This document shows, piece after piece, positions 34,431 to 43,995 of a stretch of 64,000 nt of DNA. The notes under the pieces were generated by a model that did not search any database, had not been told where the DNA came from, and was given only the letters and a program-made list of their open reading frames with translations. The translations under genes and the position numbers were made by a program. The stretch comes from Delftia tsuruhatensis (GTDB lineage Bacteria > Pseudomonadota > Gammaproteobacteria > Burkholderiales > Burkholderiaceae_C). Location: NCBI RefSeq assembly GCF_903815225.1, contig NZ_LR813084.1:1344501-1408500 (forward strand). Direction: 5' to 3'. Each line of letters starts with the position of its first letter. The first letter of the stretch is position 1.

Positions 34431-35942
34431 GTGGAACTTTTTCAGAACCTGGCGACCGGCTTCGGCGTCGCCTTCACTTTCCAGAACCTGATCTACTGCT
34501 TCGTAGGCTGTCTGCTGGGTACGCTGATCGGCGTGCTGCCCGGCATCGGTCCCGTGGCAACGATCGCCATGCTGCTGCCCGCGACCTACGCCCTGCCTCC
34601 GGTGGCGGCGCTGATCATGCTGGCCGGCATCTACTACGGCGCCCAGTATGGCGGCTCGACCACTGCCATTCTGGTGAACCTGCCCGGTGAATCCTCGTCG
34701 GTGGTGACCGTGATCGACGGCTACCAGATGGCCAGAAAGGGGAGAGCGGGACCCGCGCTCGCCGCGGCCGGCATCGGCTCGTTCTTCGCCGGCTGCGTGG
34801 GCACCGTGATCCTGGCGGCCTTCGCGCCTCCGCTGACGGAAGTCGCCTTCAAGTTCGGCCCCGCCGAGTACTTCTCGCTGATGACCCTGGGTCTGATCGG
34901 TGCCGTGGTGCTGGCTTCGGGCTCGCTGCTCAAGGCCATCGCGATGATCGTGCTGGGCCTGCTGCTGGGCATGGTCGGTACCGACGTGAACTCCGGTGTG
35001 GCTCGCTACAGCTTCGACATTCCCGAACTGACCGACGGCATCGACTTCGTCGTGATCGCCATGGGCGTGTTCGGCTACGGCGAAATCATCGCCAACCTGT
35101 CCAAGCCTGAGGACGAGCGCGAAGTGTTCGCCGCCAAGGTGACCGGCCTGATGCCCACGGGCGAGGACTTCAAGCGCATGCTGCCTGCCATGCTGCGCGG
35201 CACGGCCCTGGGCTCGGCCCTGGGCATCCTGCCCGGTGGCGGTGCCATGCTGTCGGCCTTCGCTGCCTACACCATCGAGAAGAAGACCAAGCTCAAGCCG
35301 GGCGAAGTCCCCTTCGGCCAAGGCAACATCCGTGGCGTGTGCGCTCCCGAGTCGGCCAACAACGCCGGTTCGCAGACCTCCTTCATCCCGCTGCTGACGC
35401 TGGGCATTCCGCCCAATGCCGTGATGGCGCTGATGGTGGGCGCGATGACCATCCACAACATCCAGCCCGGCCCGCAGGTGATGACCAGCAACCCCGAGCT
35501 GTTCTGGGGCCTGATCGCCTCGATGTGGATCGGCAACCTGATGCTGATCATCCTGAACCTGCCGCTGATCGGCGTCTGGATCAAGCTGCTGACCGTGCCC
35601 TACCGCTGGCTGTTCCCGTCCATCGTTCTGTTCTGCGCGATCGGCGTGTACGGTACCAACAACAACACCTGGGACGTGTGGATGGTGGGTATCTTCGGCT
35701 TCGTGGGCTATGTGTTCCACAAGCTGGGCACCGAACCGGCTCCCTTGCTGCTGGGCTTCATCCTGGGCCCGATGATGGAAGAGAACCTGCGCCGTGCGCT
35801 GCTGCTGTCGCGTGGCGACTGGAGCGTGTTCGTGACCCGTCCGATCTCGGCCGGCCTGCTGCTCGCCGCCGTGGTGCTGCTGGTGGTGGTGCTGATGCCC
35901 GCAGTGAAGAACAAGCGCGAAGAAGCATTCGTGGAGGATTGA
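34431..35942 (+). CDS. tctA: Tripartite tricarboxylate transporter large permease TctA
   Basis: 503 residues, GTG start with AGGAG upstream. About 11-12 membrane helices. Family signatures include GVLPGIGPVATIAMLLP, YYGAQYGGSTTAILVNLPGE and the internally repeated GILPGGGAMLSAF near residue 265. It carries the substrate with TctB. A strong terminator follows at 35972. Codon use here is markedly optimised compared with neighbours, suggesting high expression. Confidence 0.95.
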   Translation: MELFQNLATGFGVAFTFQNLIYCFVGCLLGTLIGVLPGIGPVATIAMLLPATYALPPVAALIMLAGIYYGAQYGGSTTAILVNLPGESSSVVTVIDGYQMARKGRAGPALAAAGIGSFFAGCVGTVILAAFAPPLTEVAFKFGPAEYFSLMTLGLIGAVVLASGSLLKAIAMIVLGLLLGMVGTDVNSGVARYSFDIPELTDGIDFVVIAMGVFGYGEIIANLSKPEDEREVFAAKVTGLMPTGEDFKRMLPAMLRGTALGSALGILPGGGAMLSAFAAYTIEKKTKLKPGEVPFGQGNIRGVCAPESANNAGSQTSFIPLLTLGIPPNAVMALMVGAMTIHNIQPGPQVMTSNPELFWGLIASMWIGNLMLIILNLPLIGVWIKLLTVPYRWLFPSIVLFCAIGVYGTNNNTWDVWMVGIFGFVGYVFHKLGTEPAPLLLGFILGPMMEENLRRALLLSRGDWSVFVTRPISAGLLLAAVVLLVVVLMPAVKNKREEAFVED

Positions 35943-35971
35943 TCGCCTCAGCGTTGCAACCATGTTGCTTG

Positions 35972-35996
35972 ACGGCCCTTCGGGGCCGTTTTTTTT
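35972..35996 (+). terminator. Intrinsic terminator after tctA
   Basis: Stem ACGGCCC / GGGCCGT with TTCG loop, followed by eight T. Confidence 0.93.
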
Positions 35997-36064
35997 GCCT
36001 GGGATGGCCCTGATGCCCGCTGCGTCGTTGCCTGCACAATAGCGCGCAGTTTTTCGAGGTTCCG

Positions 36065-37381
36065 ATGTCCCCACTTCTGTCATCCCAGCACCCCCAGCGC
36101 GTGCTGTTGCACAACGAGATCCACGCCCGCCCGGCCGAGGAGATGCAGGCTCCCCTGGCCATCACGCATGTGGTCATGCTGGCCGACGCGGCCCAGCGCG
36201 AAGCCAGCCGCGCCCATGTGACCACGCTGCTGCGCAACCACCACCGGCCGCCGCCCGATGCGTCCACCACCCATGTGCTGATCGACCTGGGGGCTTTCCA
36301 TCTGCGCTGGGAGCTGCATACGGAATTCGTCTGCTGGACCTTCAGCAAGCCCATGGCCCAGGCCGGCATCGACGATGTGCGCGAGCCCGAGGCGGCCATC
36401 GACTATGTGCCGCGCGACTGGCTGGCCGCCCTGCCGGGGCAATGCCTGAGCGCACTGCATCTGTGGGCCCTGCAGGAAAGCGCTGTCGATGCGCGGCATC
36501 TGGTCCGCCACATGCTGCAGGAGGACACGCTGGTGGGTGCCTGCGTGGCAGGCGACGGTGGCAAGGTCTACACGGACTTCGCCATCCATGCCGATGGTTT
36601 CTCGCGCATGCTGCTGCTGGCGGGCGAGTCCCTGTCTGCGCGCCGCCTGGGGCGTCTGGTGCAGCGGCTGCTGGAAATCGAGACCTACCGCATGGCGGCA
36701 TTGCTGGGGCTGCCGGCGGCCCGGCAGGCCGCTGCCGTGCTGGCCACGGCCGAGCGCGACCTGGCGGCCCTGGCCCATTCCATCCGGCTGGCGGACCGCG
36801 ACGCCGAGCCGGCCCTGCTGGACCGGCTGACACGCCTGGCCGGGCAGGTGGAGAGCGAGTACGCGACCACGCATTCGCGCTTTTCGGCCAGTGCCGCGTA
36901 TTTCGAACTGGTGGACAAGCGCATACAGGATATCCAGGAGTCGCGCATCGATGGCATGCAGACCATCCGCGAGTTCATGGACCGGCGCCTGACGCCCGCG
37001 CGCAGCACCTGTGAGTGGGCGGCCCGGCGCCAGAACGCACTGTCCGAGCGCGTCTCGCGCGTCAGCAGCCTGCTTCGCACCCGCGTGGAGATCGAGCAGC
37101 AGCAAAGCAGCCAGCAGTTGCTGGGGGCGATGAACCAGCGCCAGGACATGCAGCTCAAGCTCCAGTCCACGGTGGAGGGCCTGTCGGTCGCCGCCATCAC
37201 CTATTACTTCACGGGCCTGATCAGCTACCTGGCCAAGGGCGCGAAGACGCTGGGCTGGCCCTGGTCGCCCGAAAGCACGGCCGCCGTCGCGATTCCCTTG
37301 GTGGCGCTGGGCGTATGGTGGTCGCTGCGGCGGTTGCACCACAGGCTGTTCCGCGGCCAGCCCGGAGGCGGCGTCCACTGA
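36065..37381 (+). CDS. DUF3422 family membrane-anchored protein
   Basis: 438 residues. The opening RVLLHNEIHARPAEEMQAP and the C-terminal pair of hydrophobic helices (GLSVAAITYYFTGLISYL near 375-392, and AVAIPLVALGVWWSL near 408-422) match DUF3422. Residues 240-370 are helical and charged, probably coiled coil. The topology recalls CorA-like proteins, but the GMN signature is absent, so transport is not claimed. It is a single gene between a terminator and the SDR gene. Confidence 0.85.
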   Translation: MSPLLSSQHPQRVLLHNEIHARPAEEMQAPLAITHVVMLADAAQREASRAHVTTLLRNHHRPPPDASTTHVLIDLGAFHLRWELHTEFVCWTFSKPMAQAGIDDVREPEAAIDYVPRDWLAALPGQCLSALHLWALQESAVDARHLVRHMLQEDTLVGACVAGDGGKVYTDFAIHADGFSRMLLLAGESLSARRLGRLVQRLLEIETYRMAALLGLPAARQAAAVLATAERDLAALAHSIRLADRDAEPALLDRLTRLAGQVESEYATTHSRFSASAAYFELVDKRIQDIQESRIDGMQTIREFMDRRLTPARSTCEWAARRQNALSERVSRVSSLLRTRVEIEQQQSSQQLLGAMNQRQDMQLKLQSTVEGLSVAAITYYFTGLISYLAKGAKTLGWPWSPESTAAVAIPLVALGVWWSLRRLHHRLFRGQPGGGVH

Positions 37382-37519
37382 AGCCGGCCTCCGGTGCCTC
37401 CCGCGGCGTGCGTGCCCACGTTTTCGCAGGTTTGGCGCGAAACCGGCGAAGCCTCGCGCACAATGTGCTCTGCCGCCGCACGGGCGCTGGCGGGGTTTTT
37501 GTTTGTTCAGGAGTGAGAC

Positions 37520-38317
37520 ATGGATCTGGGAATTGCGGGCAAGTGGGCCCTGGTATGCGGCGCCAGCAAGGGCCTGGGCTACGGCTGCGCCAGTGCGCTG
37601 GCGCAGGAGGGTGTGAACCTGGTGGTCAACGCACGCAATCCCGAAGCTCTGCAGGAGGCCGTAGCCCGCCTCTCGGCCCTGGCACCCGGGGTCCAGATCG
37701 TGTCCGTTGCTGCCGACATCACCACCGAGCAGGGCCGTGCCGCGGTGCTGACGGCCGCGGGTGGCCCCGGCGTGGACTTCGACATCGTCGTCACCAATGC
37801 CGGCGGGCCACCACCCGGTGACTTCCGCGACTGGGACCGTACGGCCTGGCTCAAGGCGGTGGATGCCAACATGCTGACGCCCATCGAGCTGATCAAGGCC
37901 ACGGTCGATGGCATGGCGGCACGCGGCTTTGGCCGCATCATCAACATCACGTCGAGCGCCGTGAAGGCGCCCATCGACATCCTGGGCCTGTCCAACGGCG
38001 CGCGCAGCGGCCTCACCGGCTTCGTGGCGGGCCTGGCGCGCAGCGGCATCGCCGCCAAGGGCGTGACCGTCAACAACCTGCTGCCCGGCAAGTTCGATAC
38101 CGATCGCCTGCGCACGACCTTCTCGGCTGCCGCGGACAAGAGCGGCCGGAGCGTTGACGATGTCCGCCTGGCCCAGCAGTCCCAGGTGCCTGCGCGCCGA
38201 TTCGGCACACCCGAGGAATTCGGTGCCATCTGCGCCTTCCTTTGCAGCGTGCACGCCGGCTACATGACGGGCCAGAACATCCTGCCCGACGGTGGCCTGT
38301 ACGCAGGGACCTTCTGA
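37520..38317 (+). CDS. Short-chain dehydrogenase/reductase family protein, atypical active site
   Basis: 265 residues. The nucleotide-binding CGASKGLGYGCA is at about 13-24 and NAGG at about 94-97. In the catalytic region NITSS (142-146) is followed by LGLSNGARSGL: the usual YxxxK reads Ser158 and Arg162, so both Tyr and Lys are replaced. The C terminus (YMTGQNILPDGGLYAGTF) is typical. Either it belongs to a branch with different chemistry or it has lost oxidoreductase activity. Substrate unknown. Confidence 0.85.
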   Translation: MDLGIAGKWALVCGASKGLGYGCASALAQEGVNLVVNARNPEALQEAVARLSALAPGVQIVSVAADITTEQGRAAVLTAAGGPGVDFDIVVTNAGGPPPGDFRDWDRTAWLKAVDANMLTPIELIKATVDGMAARGFGRIINITSSAVKAPIDILGLSNGARSGLTGFVAGLARSGIAAKGVTVNNLLPGKFDTDRLRTTFSAAADKSGRSVDDVRLAQQSQVPARRFGTPEEFGAICAFLCSVHAGYMTGQNILPDGGLYAGTF

Positions 38318-38446
38318 TGCGTGCCCGCACTGCCGCCATGAACAGGTCCGGGGCCAAGACGGATGTGTGGCTGGTCTTGCAGTGCCATTCAGGCCGCGGG
38401 GTGAGACGGTCCTCCAGGCCCCGCATGCCATGACAGGAGCAGGACG

Positions 38447-41173
38447 ATGACCGATCAGGCCCGGCCATCGGAGGCCGGGAATACCGGCCCCTGGAGTCGG
38501 CCCGCCGGCATGCGCCATACGCTCGGCCTGTTGCTGGTGCTGCTGACACTGGCCCTGGCGGGGGCGATGGTCTGGCTGCTCGGCAGCATGCGCAGCACGG
38601 CGCAGGAGGAGGCCTCGCTGCGCCTGGTGCGCTTCGTGCTGGGCTCCGAGGCCGCCATAGGCCGCAGCCTGGAGTCCATCGACGCGCTGGCCCTGGGGGT
38701 CGATGATCTGCTGGGCGCGCGTGATCCGGCGGCCATGCCGCGGGAGCAATTGCAGGAGATGCTGCACACCATGGCGCGGCAGAACCCGCTGGTGCGGCGC
38801 ATGTCCGTGCACGGTGCCCAGGGTGGAGAACTGGCTGCCTCTGGCGACGGACCCGCCATCGAACTGCCTGCGCAGGTCTGGGAGCGCATCGGCGCCCGCA
38901 GCCGGTCGGAGTTGCTGGCCAGTCCCCCCGCCGTGGCGCCGCAGGTGCCTGGGGTGGAGCGCATGCTGTACGTGCTGCGGCCGCTGGGCCACGGGGCGCC
39001 GCGCAACAGCGTGCTGATGCAGTTGCCGGCATCGGCGTTGGGCGCGGTGCTGGCCCAGGGTGGTGTGCTCGACGGGCTGGAGGTGACCCTGGAGCAGGGC
39101 CATGGCGAGCTGCTGCTGTCCATGCCGCAATTTGGCGAGGCCGCCGCGACGCGCCTGCTGCCCGCCACATCGCAGATGGCTTCCAGCGGCGTCATGTACA
39201 TGGCCTCGCGACTGAGCCGGGTGCCCGCACTGGTCGCCGCGCACCCGCTGCCCCGCGGCAATCTGTGGGTCACGGCCAGCCTGCCCATGTCCACCGTGCT
39301 GGCGGGCTGGCGCGTGGCTGCCTGGGTGATGGTGGCGGCCCTGATCCTTCTGGGGGGGCTGCTGGCCGTGCTGGGATGGACGGTGCACCGCTACATGGAG
39401 CGCCTGCATGCGGCCCGCCGGCAGGCCCAGCGCTCCGAGCAATGGCTGGACCAGGCGCTGGACAGCATGGTCAGCGGCTTTTTGCAGCTTGATGCGCAGT
39501 TGCGCGTGCTGCGCTGGAACCATTGCTATGGCGAGATGTTTCCCTGGCATGTCCCGCTGCTGGAACCAGGCCGTCCTCTGCGCGAACTGCTGGAGGCCTG
39601 TCCGAGCACCTGCGGCCTGAACATGTCCAAGGACCTGCTCGAAGAGTCCAGGGATCTGCACGCCCAACTGCTGGAACTGTCCGGCAAGCCTGTGGAGGTT
39701 CAACTGCCCAGTGGCCGCTTTGTGCAGATGACGGCGCGCCCGGCTGCCGAGGACGGCGTCGTCATCACCTACAACGACATCACGGACATCCGGCTGGCGA
39801 CGGCCGAGATCGAGAGCCTGGCCTTCTATGACCCGCTGACCAGCCTGCCCAACCGTCGCCTGCTGCTTGATCGCCTGGCCCAAGCCACGGTGCTGGCCGC
39901 GCGCGAAGGCTGGACCGGGGCGCTGCTGTTCCTGGACCTGGACCAGTTCAAGATGCTCAATGACACGCTGGGCCATGAGGTGGGCGACCAGTTGCTGCAA
40001 CAGGTGGCCCACCGGCTGCGCAGCGCCGTGCGCTCCTCGGACACGGTGGCACGCCTGGGCGGGGACGAGTTCGTGGTCATGCTCTGCGAGCTGTCGCATG
40101 AACCGGCCGAGGCTGCCACGCTGGCGCAGCGCATCGGCGAGAAGATCCTGGCGCGGCTCAACCAGTCCTATGTGCTGGGGGCGCACATGCATCGCAGCGC
40201 CTGCAGCATCGGCGCCACGCTGTTCGGCCGCCAGCCGCAGTCGGCGGCGGAACTGCTCAAGCAGGCCGACATCGCCATGTACCAGATCAAGGCGCGCAAC
40301 GGCAGCGGCCTGTGCTTTTTCGACCCGCAGATGCAGGTGGAGATCCACCAGCGCGTGCGCATGGAGGGCGATCTGCGCCAGGCCCTGGCGCAGTCCCAGT
40401 TCGAGCTGCACTACCAGCCCCAGTTCACGCTGGCGGGCGAGGTCATCGGCGCCGAGGCCCTGCTGCGCTGGCGCCATCCTGAACGCGGCCTGGTGCCGCC
40501 CGGCATGTTCATCGCGGTGGCCGAGGAAAGCGAGATCATCGTGCCTCTGGGCATGTGGGTGATCCGCACGGCCTGCGAGCAGCTGGCGGCCTGGCAAAAG
40601 GATGGGCGCCTGCGCCATCTGCAGGTGGCCGTGAATGTCAGCGCGCGCCAGTTCCGCCACCAGGACTTCGCCTCCCAGGTGATCGAGCAGGTGCGCAACG
40701 CCGGCATCGCCCCGCATCTGCTCAAGCTGGAGCTGACCGAGTCCCTGGTGATCGAGAACGTACAGGAGTCCATCGCCAAGATGAAGCAGCTGCGCAGCCA
40801 TGGCGTGTGCTTTTCCATGGATGACTTCGGCACCGGCCACTCCTCGCTGACCTATCTCACCCAGCTGCCGCTCAACCAGCTCAAGATCGACCAGTCCTTC
40901 GTGCGTCACCTGGGCATGCGCCACACCGACGACGTGATCGTGCAGACCATCATCGGCATGGCCCGCAACCTGAACCTGGATGTGATCGCCGAAGGCGTGG
41001 AGACGCTGGAGCAGCGCGCCCTGCTGGCCCACTATGGCTGCGAGTACTTCCAGGGCTACCTGTTCAGTCCGCCCGTGCCGATTCTCAGCTTCGAGCAACT
41101 GCTGGCCAAGGTGCCCGTGCGCGCCGCCGGGCACGGCGTGGCCAAGGCTATCCCCGGCGCGAAGACACCATGA
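38447..41173 (+). CDS. PAS-GGDEF-EAL cyclic-di-GMP signalling protein
   Basis: 908 residues. Helix 1 about 28-48, a periplasmic sensor region (50-285), helix 2 about 288-310, a PAS domain (about 335-455), GGDEF with intact motif at 538-542, and an EAL domain with Glu670 (EALLRW), ELTESLVI, DDFGTG, LKIDQSF and AEGVET all present. Both synthesis and hydrolysis of cyclic-di-GMP are therefore possible. Its 3' end overlaps the convergent EamA transporter gene by 26 bases. Input signal unknown. Confidence 0.94.
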   Translation: MTDQARPSEAGNTGPWSRPAGMRHTLGLLLVLLTLALAGAMVWLLGSMRSTAQEEASLRLVRFVLGSEAAIGRSLESIDALALGVDDLLGARDPAAMPREQLQEMLHTMARQNPLVRRMSVHGAQGGELAASGDGPAIELPAQVWERIGARSRSELLASPPAVAPQVPGVERMLYVLRPLGHGAPRNSVLMQLPASALGAVLAQGGVLDGLEVTLEQGHGELLLSMPQFGEAAATRLLPATSQMASSGVMYMASRLSRVPALVAAHPLPRGNLWVTASLPMSTVLAGWRVAAWVMVAALILLGGLLAVLGWTVHRYMERLHAARRQAQRSEQWLDQALDSMVSGFLQLDAQLRVLRWNHCYGEMFPWHVPLLEPGRPLRELLEACPSTCGLNMSKDLLEESRDLHAQLLELSGKPVEVQLPSGRFVQMTARPAAEDGVVITYNDITDIRLATAEIESLAFYDPLTSLPNRRLLLDRLAQATVLAAREGWTGALLFLDLDQFKMLNDTLGHEVGDQLLQQVAHRLRSAVRSSDTVARLGGDEFVVMLCELSHEPAEAATLAQRIGEKILARLNQSYVLGAHMHRSACSIGATLFGRQPQSAAELLKQADIAMYQIKARNGSGLCFFDPQMQVEIHQRVRMEGDLRQALAQSQFELHYQPQFTLAGEVIGAEALLRWRHPERGLVPPGMFIAVAEESEIIVPLGMWVIRTACEQLAAWQKDGRLRHLQVAVNVSARQFRHQDFASQVIEQVRNAGIAPHLLKLELTESLVIENVQESIAKMKQLRSHGVCFSMDDFGTGHSSLTYLTQLPLNQLKIDQSFVRHLGMRHTDDVIVQTIIGMARNLNLDVIAEGVETLEQRALLAHYGCEYFQGYLFSPPVPILSFEQLLAKVPVRAAGHGVAKAIPGAKTP

Positions 41174-42050
41174 TGCCGCCCACGATGAGCACGAACGCCA
41201 GTGCGTGGTATGGCTGGGGCGTCTGGCCCAGCAGCGGGATGGACAGCAGCGCGGTGAACAGGGGCATCAGATTGCCGAAGAAACCTGCCACTGCAGGACT
41301 GCTGCGCTGCACTCCCAGCCCCCAGAAGCGGTAGGCCAGGATGGCCGGGCCGATGGCGATGAACAGCAGTGCGCCCAGCAGGGGCCAGCCCGGCTGCAGA
41401 TGAAAACGGCCCGAGGCCGCCTCCAGCCCCGTGAACAGGCCGGACCACATCAGCCCGAAGACCATCTGCGCCAGCAGAAAGCCTGACCAGTCCGAACGCA
41501 GTTCCTGCGACACGGTGGATCGGGACAGTTGCCAGGTGTAGAAGGCCCAGAGCATGGTGGCCAGCACCATGAACAGGTCGCCAGGCACCAATTGCAGCTG
41601 CAGCAAGACCCGTGGGTCGCCGCGCGAGAGCACCACGGCGACGCCCACCACCGACAGCGCGGCACCCAGCATCTGGCGGCGGCTGACGGCAATGCCCCAG
41701 CAGATACGACCCACGACCAGCATCCATACGGGCATGCTCGAGCCCACCAGGGTGGCGTTCAGTGGCGTCGATGTCTTCAGGGCCAGGTACAGCAGGGCGT
41801 TGTAACAGCCGATGCCCAGCAAGCCCAGCAGGGCGAACTGGCGCCACTGCGGCCAGACGGGGCCGCTGGGGCGCAGCGCCCGGGCGGCCAGCGGCAACAA
41901 CAGCGCGAAGGCGATGGCCCAGCGCAGGAAGTTCAGCGCAAAGGGCGAGATCAGGTCATGGACCATGCGGCCCACGATGGCGTTGCCTGCCCACAGCAGG
42001 GGCGGCAGCGTCAGTATGGCGGCGGTGGAGGGCTTCAGCGGCTGGTTCAT
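41148..42050 (-). CDS. EamA/DMT-family transporter
   Basis: 300 residues from ATG 42050, chosen because it gives the standard first helix; the frame is open further upstream as Arg-rich sequence only. Ten hydrophobic segments form two EamA repeats (about 12-145 and 160-295). Such proteins usually export metabolites or amino acids. The gene ends inside the last codons of the convergent GGDEF-EAL gene and is divergent from the quinone reductase. Confidence 0.9.
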   Translation of the reverse strand: MNQPLKPSTAAILTLPPLLWAGNAIVGRMVHDLISPFALNFLRWAIAFALLLPLAARALRPSGPVWPQWRQFALLGLLGIGCYNALLYLALKTSTPLNATLVGSSMPVWMLVVGRICWGIAVSRRQMLGAALSVVGVAVVLSRGDPRVLLQLQLVPGDLFMVLATMLWAFYTWQLSRSTVSQELRSDWSGFLLAQMVFGLMWSGLFTGLEAASGRFHLQPGWPLLGALLFIAIGPAILAYRFWGLGVQRSSPAVAGFFGNLMPLFTALLSIPLLGQTPQPYHALAFVLIVGGIMVSSRRG

Positions 42051-42191
42051 GCGGATCGCGGTACGCGTGGGAGGCGGGCCTTTCAGGCTCGCCACTATAG
42101 GCGCTGCATGGCGCCCGCGCTGTCGCGTCCCGCGAGGCGCTCCAAAACATGGCACGATGCCGCTCTTGTCGCTTTCACAGGAGTGCATCCC

Positions 42192-43172
42192 ATGGGTATT
42201 GCAGTGCAGATCCGCCACAACGGCGGTCCCGAGGTCCTGGAGCTGGTACAGGTCGCCGTCGGCGAGCCCGGGCCGGGCGAGGTGCGCATACGCCACCACG
42301 CGGTGGGGCTGAACTTCATCGATGTCTACCAGCGCTCAGGCCTGTACACGCTGCCCATGCCCCTGAACCTGGGCATGGAGGGTGCGGGCGTGGTCGAGGC
42401 CGTGGGGGCGGGGGTGGACCACCTGCGCGTGGGCGACCGCGTGGCCTATGCCAGCAATCCGCCGGGCAGCTACAGCGAGGTGCGCGTCATGCCGGCCATC
42501 TGCGTGTGCCGGCTGCCTGACGGCATCGATTTCGAGATGGGTGCGGCCATGATGCTCAAGGGGCTCACGGCCCAGTATCTGCTGCGCAAATGCATGCCCG
42601 TCGAAGGCCTGGCACCGGGCGATGCCGTGCTGTTCCATGCGGCGGCCGGCGGCGTGGGACTGATCGCCTGCCAATGGGCGCGGGCCCTGGGCCTGAGGCT
42701 CATCGCCACGGCGGGATCGGACGAGAAATGCGCGCTGGCGCTGGCCAATGGCGCGGCGCATGCCATCAACTACCGCAGCGAGAATTTCGCCGAGCGTGTC
42801 CAGGAGATCACGGGCGGCCAGGGCGTGAAGGTGGTCTACGACAGCGTGGGCAAGGACACCTGGGAAGGCTCGCTGGCCTGCCTGCGGCGCTTCGGCCTGA
42901 TGGTGAGCTTCGGCAATGCCTCGGGGCCGGTGGCGCCTTTCGCGCCCGCCGTGCTGGCCGCCAAGTCGCTGTACGTGACGCGTCAGACGCTGTTCTCCCA
43001 CATCACCAGCCGCGATGCCACCCAGGCCATGGCGGACGAGCTGTTCGCGGTCGTGCAAGGCGGCGCAGTCAGGATCCATATCGACCAGCGTTTCGCACTG
43101 GCCGATGTTCGCCAGGCGCACGTGGCCCTGGAGGCGCGCAGGACCACGGGTTCGACCATTCTTGTGCCATGA
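42192..43172 (+). CDS. NADPH:quinone oxidoreductase (zinc-free MDR family)
   Basis: 326 residues. QOR pattern: NFIDVYQRSGLY near residue 40, GMEGAGVVEAVG near 62, and the NADPH-binding HAAAGGVGLIACQWA near 150. No zinc-ligand cysteine set is seen. It reduces quinones by one or two electrons in the cytosol. The stop overlaps the Nudix start (ATGA), so the two are translationally coupled. Confidence 0.92.
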   Translation: MGIAVQIRHNGGPEVLELVQVAVGEPGPGEVRIRHHAVGLNFIDVYQRSGLYTLPMPLNLGMEGAGVVEAVGAGVDHLRVGDRVAYASNPPGSYSEVRVMPAICVCRLPDGIDFEMGAAMMLKGLTAQYLLRKCMPVEGLAPGDAVLFHAAAGGVGLIACQWARALGLRLIATAGSDEKCALALANGAAHAINYRSENFAERVQEITGGQGVKVVYDSVGKDTWEGSLACLRRFGLMVSFGNASGPVAPFAPAVLAAKSLYVTRQTLFSHITSRDATQAMADELFAVVQGGAVRIHIDQRFALADVRQAHVALEARRTTGSTILVP

Positions 43173-43984
43173 GTACGCCGCACGATCCTGGGGTGCAGGC
43201 CTGGCTGCTGCGCCTGCGGGCCGATGTGCGCCAGCCGGCGCAGCAGCCACGCCGTGCATTGTGGGTGGCGGGCCATGAAATAGGTTCGCTGCAAGACAGT
43301 CTGGCGCGGCAGCTGCCGCACGAGGCATTGCAGGCCCATGGCGTGGCGTTGCAGGGCCGGGCACAGGGCTGGCATCTGAGCGGCGAGGGCGATGCCACGC
43401 AGCAGCTCGACGCCCTGGCCCGAGTGCTGCGCGCCACGGGCCACTGCGGCCCCTGGCGCGATGAGCAACTGGCCGTGTGCAACCTGCAGGGCCGGCGCAT
43501 TGCCACGGTGGAGCGTGGCGCCGTTCGCCCGCTGGGCATTGCCACACAGGCCGTGCACCTGGTCGGCGAGGCACCCGACGGACGCGTCTGGGTGCAGCAG
43601 CGTGCCCGGGACAAGCCCACGAACCCCGGCATGTGGGACACGTTGATGGGGGGCATGGTGGCCGCGCGCGATACCGTGGCCGAAGCTGTGGAACGCGAGA
43701 CCTGGGAGGAGGCCGGCCTGCGCGTAGCCGAACTGCAGGGCATGCGCCATGGCGGACATGTGCTGTTCGAGCGCCCCAGCGACGAGGCCGAAGGCCGGGG
43801 CTTCATGCGCGAGCGCATCGACTGGTTCAGTGCCACCGTGCCCGATGGCCTGCGGCCCGACAACCAGGATGGCGAGGTGCAGGCCTTCGCGCTCATGGAG
43901 CGCGGCCAGCTCATCGAATGGCTGCTCCAGGACCGGTTCACGCCCGAGGCCGCACAGGTGCTGGCTGCCTGGCTGGGCTGGTGA
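43169..43984 (+). CDS. Nudix hydrolase (DUF4743-type)
   Basis: 271 residues from ATG 43169. The N-terminal half (1-115) fits the DUF4743 leader, followed by a Nudix fold. The Nudix box reads GGMVAARDTVAEAVERETWEEAGL: the RE..EE.G core is complete, while the upstream Glu of GX5E is Asp. Related eukaryotic proteins act on thiamine diphosphate analogues; substrate here is inferred only. It is coupled to the quinone reductase. Confidence 0.85.
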   Translation: MSTPHDPGVQAWLLRLRADVRQPAQQPRRALWVAGHEIGSLQDSLARQLPHEALQAHGVALQGRAQGWHLSGEGDATQQLDALARVLRATGHCGPWRDEQLAVCNLQGRRIATVERGAVRPLGIATQAVHLVGEAPDGRVWVQQRARDKPTNPGMWDTLMGGMVAARDTVAEAVERETWEEAGLRVAELQGMRHGGHVLFERPSDEAEGRGFMRERIDWFSATVPDGLRPDNQDGEVQAFALMERGQLIEWLLQDRFTPEAAQVLAAWLGW

Positions 43985-43995
43985 ATGCTCGGCGC

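Noticed and set aside
36080..41134. A 1,684-codon open frame on the minus strand across DUF3422, SDR and GGDEF-EAL genes
   Set aside because: It is antisense to three well-supported genes, is rich in His, Gln, Arg and Gly, and has no domains. It is a by-product of high-GC codon bias.
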